Of a stretch of 64,000 nt of DNA, positions 56,700 to 64,000 are shown piece after piece. The notes beneath the pieces are model-generated. The model was not told the origin of the DNA, did no database searches, and saw only the letters and a program-made list of their open reading frames with translations. Source of the stretch: Bryopsis sp. KO-2023. Lineage: Eukaryota; Chlorophyta; Ulvophyceae; Bryopsidales; Bryopsidaceae. A program made the translations under genes and the position numbers. The stretch spans positions 2,815,001 through 2,879,000 of the forward strand of contig BSYQ01000006.1 in the NCBI GenBank assembly GCA_030272585.1. Direction: 5' to 3'. How positions within the stretch are numbered: the first letter of the stretch is position 1; each line of letters begins with the position of its first letter.

Positions 56700-59600
56700 A
56701 TGGCATCAGAAGCTGCAACCCCTTCAAGCTCTGGAATCAGCGTGGAACGCCTCCCGTCGATAGTGAGAAGAAGAGCGATCAAGAGGATGGGGAGGTCGTG
56801 CGGGCGAGAAGATATTCTGGGCGTCAACCGCAGATCGCGGGGAATAAGGAAACGAGCCGTCTTTGCTGATCGCTTGATACCTTTGCAAGGACGGGAGCTC
56901 GAAGGCCGGGGGTCCAGGGCTGAACGACAGCTCGCCGTCGATGAGCTTCGGAGGAAAATGAACGAGGTGGGTTCGATGGACAGAACCGTGTGAAAGTTTC
57001 GTGAATCGGGCGCGCAAAAAGAGTTCAAAAAATAGGGACGAGGCTTGAGATCGCCTTGGGGTTTCGTGCCGGTCGCCACGGGATGCGTCGTCGAAGGACC
57101 ACGCTGCGGTCTTCCCTCACGTGTTTCGTCGTCAACGTCTCAAGGATGATGTCGTCGTTGTCGTCGTTCGATTCTGGGCATTTTAGTGTCGCGTTTGTAG
57201 TTTTGCAGTTGAGTGTAGGTTTGATGAGGGTTTTTTGAAGCCGGGGGTCTGCTCGTTTTTTTCACAGGAGAACTCGACGTATCGGCTGATGCTCCTCACA
57301 GAGTTATTAGACGTGGAGCTGGAGCCGGCTGCGTCAAACCCTCACGTCCTGACGCCCAGAAGGTAAGCAATACCACTGTTAATTTGCAATACTTGGTGTT
57401 GTTTTCTGGTGCGGGATCCCAGTTTTTTCCACGCTTTGACGACCGAGAGGAAAACGTTGCGAACGTTGCTTTCGTTGCTTTTACAGGTCCAGGGTGAATC
57501 AATACGGTCCGTCCCATGGCGGTACTTCTCGAGCTTTGTCGCCGTTTTCCAGAGATCCGATCGAAGCTGGTAGCCTCGCTGGCAGCGTCCTCAGGTCACA
57601 GACTCGGATACATGCTCACAGGAACATATGCAGGAGCGCCTTCAAGGTAAGATGGGGTGTTAGTCTTCATCCGTCCGGGTGGGATGCAGCGAGAGAAGCA
57701 TCGACGTGGTTTGGTCGTCGTCGATATGGATCCATCGCAGTTCGACGACGCAGCTTTTCTTTTTTTTTCGAAGCGCGTCGTTGGAACGGCACGGCGAATC
57801 CAAAACGAAAGATTTGATGCCAGAAATCCAGTCAGCAGTGGTCTGTCGTAGAAGCTTCCCTCCCATTTTTTGCCCCACCCTTTTTTTTGCGCGCGTTTTG
57901 GTTGTTTTTACCCGATGGAGGTTGCCGTTCTATAAAAAAAAAGATTGCCGGCCAAAACAGTTGCACACGGCTCCAGCACTGCTTGTGGTCGTCCGGATCA
58001 TCCGACCTAAAGCAGCAGCTGCATAAAATTGTAGATCTGCTGAAGAGGTATTCTCCATCCTCTGGGTTACTTGGGATTGGAAAATGATGCCGGTGTTTGT
58101 TTTTTGTTTCAAGGTGTTGGATGCTCCCGATCTGCGGGATGACTTCTACCTGAATCTGATGGATTGGTCTTCTTCGAATATTCTTGCAATCGGACTAGGC
58201 ACCGTCATTTACATGTGGAATGCAACGACCCAAGAGGTGAGCGCAGGCACTGTTCTGGGGGTGGTGATGCATTATGTTAATCTTGCTTTTTTAGTAAATT
58301 GTTTTCAGCATTTTTTTTTCTGTTTTTCAGTAAAACTGTTATCATTTTTTTTCTGTTTTTCATTTTTTTTTTTTCCTTCAAGGGGTGGGGGGGGAAGGTA
58401 GGGTGGTGAAGATTTGTTTTTGTTTGTGGTGGTCCGATTCAATTTGTGTTTCATTTCTTTTGTTTTGTTGTCTTTTTTTTTTTGGGGGGGGGGGAGGAGG
58501 GATTTGTTTGTGTTTTTGTTCTTTCACTGTTCCATTAGAAGTGTGTTTTTGTTCTTTCACTGTTCCATTAGAAGTTTTCTTTTTTTAAAGTTTTTTTTAC
58601 CTTCTATTACGGAGGCATGCTTGGAAGCACAACGTAAAATCACCTTTCAATACTGCAGTCTATCCACTTCAAATAAAAGAAAGGAGGGGAGAGGGGGAGG
58701 TTTCCAGGGGAGGAATTTATCCAGGATTTTTCTTCCTGACCATTATTTTCCAAACCATAATAATTTTACCGTCTTTCTGCCACAGGTGACTCGACTGCAC
58801 GACCTTGCTGTCGACCACGATGATATCTGTTCGGTGGCCTGGAGTCGAATCAGCGGGTATTTGGCGGTGGGGACTCGACGAGGAATCGTTCAGCTGTGGG
58901 ATCCAAACGAGAAGAAGAAAATCCGGGACATTGAGGGGCACTGGGGTCGAGTTGGGGTCGTTCGATGGGGTCCCCACACTTTGGCGTCTGGAAGTCGAGA
59001 TTCAAACATCAGGCTCACGGACATTCGAGCTCCGGGGTCGACAGCTGTGGAACTCAAGAATCATCGATCTGAAGTGTGCGGATTGGAGGTGGGTTCATAG
59101 CAAAGGAAACATATTGTTTGTGTGTGTGATTCCTTTTATTGTTATTAATGTTTTGATTTCTTTTTTCCTTTGGGGGGATTGTCTATAATTCCTTTCGTTA
59201 TTATTATTATTAATAATAATATTACTTTAATTTTCCTTTTTTTTGTTATTATTATTTTTATTTTTATTTTTAGTGGGGGGATTGTTTGTTTGTGTATCCC
59301 TTGTATTTTTATATTAATTCCTTTTTGGGTGGGTTAACTGGAATGTTTTGTAGCTTTGTAAACGATGCACTTCTGTTTCGTTTTTTAATCGTTTATTAAA
59401 CGATCTCAAGATTCTAAATCAGTGAGTGTGTGGGAATGCAGTGGTCCCCGGACAGCAGACTCCTGGCATCTGGGGGAAATGACAACGTGGTCAATGTCTG
59501 GGATGTCAGAGGAACCCACAGACCGGAGTGGGTGATCAGCGAACACAACGCGGCGGTGAAAGCACTGGCCTGGTCCCCACACAACACTGGACAGCTCGCA

Positions 59601-60723
59601 TCTGGAGGAGGACTAAGGGATGGCACCATCAGGTCTGCCTGCATTTCTAAAAGAACCTCTGGAACATTACTAATTTCTGAAACGTTTTTTAAACAGATTT
59701 CTGCGACACTATGTCGTTTTCTTCGATCATGTGCCAAGAAATGGATTTGCTGAACCCCCCCCCAAAACAGATTTTTGCAGACTATATGTTGCATTTTTTC
59801 TCCGTGTTGGTGATGTCGTCAAATTTAAAAACTTTTGAGAGCTTTTCTATTTTTGCTGAATTTTTGTTTTTGTTTCATTTTAAACAGGATTTGGAACGTG
59901 TCGTCCCACACTTGCCTCCACCACAAGGATGCCGGAGCTCAAGTGTGCGGACTGCATTGGTCGAAGAACTGCAACGAAATCGTCAGCACGCATGGATACA
60001 ACACCAACTCCATCAAGCTGTGGAAGTGCCCCCAATTGGAGTGTTTCGCCACAATCCCGGCCCATGCAATGCGGATCGTGTACATGAGCGTTTCGCCCGA
60101 TGGGAAAACTGTCGTCACGGGTGCAGGTGGGAAGGGTACAGGTATTTATTATGTCCAGCAGGATCTGGACCATGGAAAGAATGTGCCAACCTGCCGAGTT
60201 AATTGTGTTATTTGTCACTTTTTTGGGGGGGATTTGTTTTTTTCGTTTGATTCGACTTGGTTCTCAACCCCCTCGTTTTTGTTTTTGTTTTTTTTGGGGG
60301 GGGGGGTTCAGCTCCGTGGTGAAAGAAACTGGAACTGCGCACTGTTGCTAAACTGTTGGAATTTGATTTTTCTTTTCTCCCTACCCTTCCCTCTCGCAAC
60401 CCCCCCCCCCCCCCCCCCCCCCTTTCCCCCCCCCCCCCAAAAAAAAAGAAAAAAGGGGAAAAAAAGAAAGAGGAAAAAGCCCTAAAAAACCACCACTTCT
60501 TCTCTTTTTTTTGGTCAAGTTGGGAGGGGACACTACAAAAGGAAGAAAAGACACTGCTTCCTGAAATCGCTATTGTTTTCAATTCTTTTTTATTTCTTTT
60601 TTCCCTGTTTATTTTGAAAAATCAGGTGATGAGACCGTCCGATTCTACCAAGCCTTCCCAGGTCCCCCTGCTCACAGCGGGGATGTACCTGCAAGTCTCC
60701 ATTCGCATTACCAAATCCGGTAG
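56700..60723 (+). CDS. CDH1: APC/C co-activator CDH1 (FZR/CCS52), WD40 protein
   Basis: Eight in-phase exons (56700-56966, 57268-57362, 57487-57646, 58114-58236, 58786-59088, 59442-59632, 59888-60126, 60626-60723) give 491 residues, the usual CDH1 length. It recruits D-box and KEN substrates to the anaphase-promoting complex in late mitosis and G1. A C-box-like DRLIPLQ lies at residues 57-63; the canonical form is DR(F/Y)IPxR, so the final Arg is replaced. AFKVLDAPDLRDDFYLNLMD marks the entry to the WD40 propeller. Blades show VAWSRISGYLAVGT, HTLASGSRDSNIRLTDIR, WSPDSRLLASGGNDNVVNVW, NEIVSTHGYNTNSIKLW and SPDGKTVVTGAGDETVRF. The protein ends QIR, the Ile-Arg tail that docks on APC3. The FK-VLD join and tail distinguish CDH1 from CDC20. 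The ATG at 56700 was chosen because the longer frame begins with TTG. Confidence 0.95.
58512..58576. repeat. 33-bp tandem duplication in a CDH1 intron
   Basis: Two nearly perfect adjacent copies containing TTCTTTCACTGTTCCATTAG, in the intron between 58236 and 58786. Confidence 0.88.
60400..60422. repeat. 23-nt C homopolymer in the last CDH1 intron
   Basis: An uninterrupted C run, followed by TTT, a second long C run and then poly-A/G tracts. It lies on the sense strand in the intron before the final exon. Confidence 0.88.
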
Positions 60724-62810
60724 TTCATTCTTGTTCGTTCCAAAGCTCAAGTTAGGAAGTCGATTCCTAAAGCCATGTGATTGTGAATGGCAAATACCCA
60801 AAAAGAAAAAAGAGAGAGATGATATGAACTGTTACTGGGCTAATTATTTACCTAACTTTTGATTCTTTGTAATTTTCTGTGGGGGAGGATGAGTAGGAGG
60901 ATACCCCCAAAAAAAAAATCGACCATTATACGAAGTGAAGGAGGCGATCTACATATATATAGATAGGATGCAATATTTTATTTAAAATATTTTGGTTCCA
61001 GAATATTTTAAAAAAACAAGTGTTTTTTTTTTTTCGTGGCTGCTTTTCTTTTCTTTTGAAAGAAATATAGTTATATAGGATATGGGGAAGTGAGACGGAA
61101 GTGGCAGTAAAAGTGGGAAAAAAAAGGGGAAGTGGAAATTAAAAGTGGAATATTCAATTGAAAGTGGAGGAAAAAAATCAAATAGGTAGCAAGGGGTGAG
61201 AAGGAGAGATGTGCAACCCGCACTATTTTTATATGTTTGATTTTGGTGATTTAATTTGGTGGTTCTCAGTTTTTTTGGCTTAGGAGAATTTGTCATTGTA
61301 GTGTTTTTGTCACCGTGTGGGTTGCATGTGGGGGGAACTGGGGGGTTTTTCGGAAGGATTGGTTAAAAGCAAAATTTGCAAGAAAGGAAAATCAAAGTTA
61401 AACGAACGAATGAAGACTCAGGAAAAAGAGGGGACCTGAAAAAAAAAACATCGCTGGCTTTTTTTTTGGTTCCGCGGGCTTTTTTCGAAGAGGGAGGGGA
61501 AAAAAAGAAGAAAAAAGAATACATGGCGGCTTTCCATTTCACCTATTTTGAACACCTGTACAAAAAAAAAATCAAATTGATTAAGATTTAGTCATTGTAA
61601 ACATGGTGCAATTTTATGCAGTGCATGCAAACACATTGAGGATTGAAAACAGAAGTTGAAAAAAAAAAACACTCGCGTTTTATGTTCATTTTACCTGTGG
61701 GGGGTGTGGGTGGGTGATTTTTGGGGTGAAATTTTGACATGAATTGATACATGGTGCTATATAGGATTTTTCAAAAAGCTGAAAACCTTAATTCTATCTT
61801 CTGAGAGAGAATTCTGGGCCATATGTCTTTTAAATTTTAATGGATCTATCGGGGTGCTGATGAGCTTTCCCAACGGTAGAATACATAGAAAGCAGGTTAT
61901 GGTCCAGAAAAAAAAGGAATGTGTTTTACAGGGGTCATCTAATAGGCCATGTGAGTTCCTTTCACGTGATAGTTGACCTTTTAGGTTTTTAAAACCTAAA
62001 AAGATGTTAATGACAACAAACCCCTGTTGCCTGATGGAGGAGTTGTGCTTAGTATTAAAAAAAAGGGGTCAAAAAAAAGTTGAAAAAAAAATTATACTTT
62101 ATACTTTTTTTGTTTTTTGGTAAGTCAGGGACTGACTGACAGAAAGTCTGACAACCAAAAGCTTTTAGAGGGTTTGAAACCAAACCTACCAAAAGTGGGT
62201 ACCCCTGAACACACACGGGGGGATTGTGAAATTTTGTGAGATAGGTAGCAGAAACTGGATTTTGAAAGTTGAAAAGCGAGACCAGCTATCTTATTAAATA
62301 AAGACGATACTCTGCATTTTTTTTTGGCAGTAACCCTGCATTGATTACTGATGTTTGTGATTGGGAGCCTTGGGAGCCAACTGTTTCTTACAAACCCTCT
62401 ACTTCAATATCCTTGCGACATCCGTTTTTTCTCCCAACATCAAGTGAAACGCCGCACGCCCGTACGAAGAAAACATTCGAAAACGCAACCAAACCATCTA
62501 ACCGACCACCCCATACTAATCAGATAAATGTCCGAATGTTCCCCACCAAACAGGATTTTCCCAACAGGTTTCGCGGGGGGAAGGTGTGCACACCACGACT
62601 GACATATGGGGAGGGAGCAGGAAAAACTCGGTCCCTCCTCTCATTACAGTCTGGTTGGTCACGCGGTGAGGTGGAAGCACGTGAAAAGACGAGCTGCGTA
62701 TCTGGTAGGCTCCAGCACAGAACGGATCCCAATTTCCCCCGCACCCCAATTTCGGTGGCCACTTGCAATCGTGTCTCTAGCGCGGTTCCAGCAAGGTCGA
62801 AAATCGCGCG
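60724..62810. other. Intergenic region between CDH1 and the AhpD-like gene
   Basis: 2.1 kb. The left part is A/G- and T-rich 3' flank. From about 62,340 the composition is normal and GC-richer, probably the promoter of the next gene. Frames at 62341 and 62606 lack support. Confidence 0.5.
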
Positions 62811-63765
62811 ATGGCGGCGCCTCCCCCAACATCCGAACCAGACTACCCAGCGGACCTCGTCGCTAGAGTTCGGGGGATGGTGGGTCCGAAAAAGTTTCGC
62901 ACCACCCCAAACATTGCAGTTTCTCCGATTCAGTTTACCTTTCAGAAGGCGGCAAATCAAAGCCGGATATGTATTCATTACCTCGTGCAGTTTTTTCTGA
63001 ATTCTTTTCTTCTCGTTGTGCTGTTGGGATGTATTGCTCCTCCTGCAAACGCGCGTTCTCTGTTACGTTTTTTTTTGGGGGGGGGGTAGATTGAGAAGGA
63101 TTTCCTTCCTAAAGAATCTGGCTTCACCAAACTGATCGATGGCCCGACGGAGCCAAACAGCATTCACGTGTTCTATCCGCCGCTGCTGTTGGGCTACTAC
63201 TCTGCTTTTCGAGAAGCGGTTTTGGTGCACGGCGCGTTCCCCAGGAAAGACAAAGAAATCCTGGGGTCATTCGTATCCAACACGAACGCCTGCGTTTTTT
63301 GTACCGACTCTCATCAGCTCATGGCCAAATCCCAAGGCGCAGGTAAGGTTTCCGACAGAATCAAGCCATCATTCTCAGCATATGAATCGTTTCAACACCC
63401 TTCATTCAATTTTGATCATGTGAACTAATGACATCTAACACATGCATGCATTTTCCTGCCCCACCTTGTTCGCTTTCCCCCTCCCACTAACTGGGGGAAA
63501 TTGCTTGGTTTGGCGGCCGGAAGTCTCCACTTCTTGTAACTGAAATGCATGAGCATGGCTCGCATGTCACAACTGACAATTTCCCCTGTAGTGAAATGAT
63601 ACCTTGCTTTGTTTTATTATCCCATGCATTCACGTAGATCTGGCTGAGGTTCGCATGGCAGTCGCGGTCAACAATCCGATGGCCCTCTCTAACAAAAGCC
63701 TCGGGGAAATCATTCAGTGCATCACTGCGTGTCAACAGAAAAGCAAAGCAGAAGAAATCAGTGAG
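62811..63765 (+). CDS. AhpD/carboxymuconolactone decarboxylase-like protein, 3' partial
   Basis: Exons 62811-62879, 63090-63342 and 63638-63765 are in phase, and the last ends at a GTGAGA donor, so the gene continues past the window. Family members are all-helical peroxidases or carboxymuconolactone decarboxylases. The AhpD-type active site is visible as NACVFCTDSH (Cys91, Cys94, His98), the CxxCxxxH arrangement of a peroxidatic/resolving Cys pair with its proton-relay His. It is preceded by FYPPLLLGYYSAFREAVLV and FPRKDKEILGSFVSNTN, and followed by MAVAVNNP and LGEIIQCITACQQKS. The N-terminus MAAPPPTSEPDYPADL is short and Pro-rich. The first exon is only 23 codons and its join rests on phase alone. 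A disulfide-reducing or peroxide-scavenging role is likely. The residual reductase partner is unknown. Confidence 0.75.
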
Positions 63766-64000
63766 GTGAGATAGATTCCTGCCAAAACACACAACATATA
63801 TTCACCCCCACCCCGCAAAAAAAATAGAAATAATAATAAATAAAATTCTGAAACGTAAAACGTACGATTGCAAGCTTGCCTTGCAAAAAAACAAAGTCAC
63901 ATGCGCGCGTCTGTGTGAGTTTGCATCGGTTATGTCTCTTTTTTTAAACTTTTCTGGATTTAAAAAGAAATTTATTTTACTGTAGAAAGGGCTGTTTAGC
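63766..64000 (+). other. Partial intron of the AhpD-like gene
   Basis: Begins with a GTGAGA donor and runs A- and T-rich to the window edge with no acceptor that starts a clear exon. Confidence 0.6.

Noticed and set aside
57887..58087. Frame between CDH1 exons 3 and 4 as an extra exon
   Set aside because: The conserved AFK-VLDAP sequence is continuous when exons 57646 and 58114 are joined directly.

Overview
This is a eukaryotic nuclear window. The genes are broken by many GT-AG introns that keep the reading phase, plus one clear GC-AG intron. There are no operons or ribosome-binding sites. Introns and gene flanks are full of homopolymer runs, microsatellites and purine/pyrimidine tracts, while exons are GC-richer and clean. 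A four-MATH protein resembling land-plant TRAF-like proteins of the Arabidopsis At2g25320 type, a plant-type (TTTAGGG)2 interstitial telomere motif, a CDC14 phosphatase (absent from flowering plants) and a Golgi-type sulfotransferase together suggest a green-lineage protist or alga, perhaps an early-diverging streptophyte. That placement is inference and no species is claimed.

Layout, left to right: a protein-kinase-like gene, 5' truncated and probably a pseudokinase (+, 47-2768); a repeat-bearing spacer with telomere-like repeats; a small single-exon, probably mitochondrial basic protein (+, 4878-5279); a type II membrane carbohydrate sulfotransferase (+, 6135-7417); CDC14 phosphatase (+, 9181-12625) converging on an organellar tRNA-modifying GTPase MnmE (-, 13087-17169); a tandem CCCH zinc-finger protein of the TTP/TIS11 class (+, 18284-21088); a 7.5-kb gene-free low-complexity block; a 2008-residue MATH/coiled-coil protein (+, 28648-37064); a BTB-BACK protein (-, 39853-41228); a small secreted Cys-rich protein (-, 42358-43925); a putatively myristoylated C2-like/LNS2 protein with an intact DxDGT motif (-, 45415-51056); a DeSI/PPPDE peptidase (+, 52000-53022); the APC/C activator CDH1/FZR (+, 56700-60723); and the first exons of an AhpD/CMD-like protein (+, 62811 onwards).

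Exon models were built by hand from splice sites, phase continuity and family conservation. For MnmE, TTP, MATH, LNS2, CDH1 and the Cys-rich protein every junction is in phase and the whole frame closes. Less certain points are the first exon and the exon 9/10 junction of CDC14, the middle intron of the kinase gene, and the start of the last gene. The genes are not a functional cluster, although CDC14 and CDH1 both act at mitotic exit and G1. No bacterial-type mobile system, CRISPR array, rRNA or tRNA was recognised.
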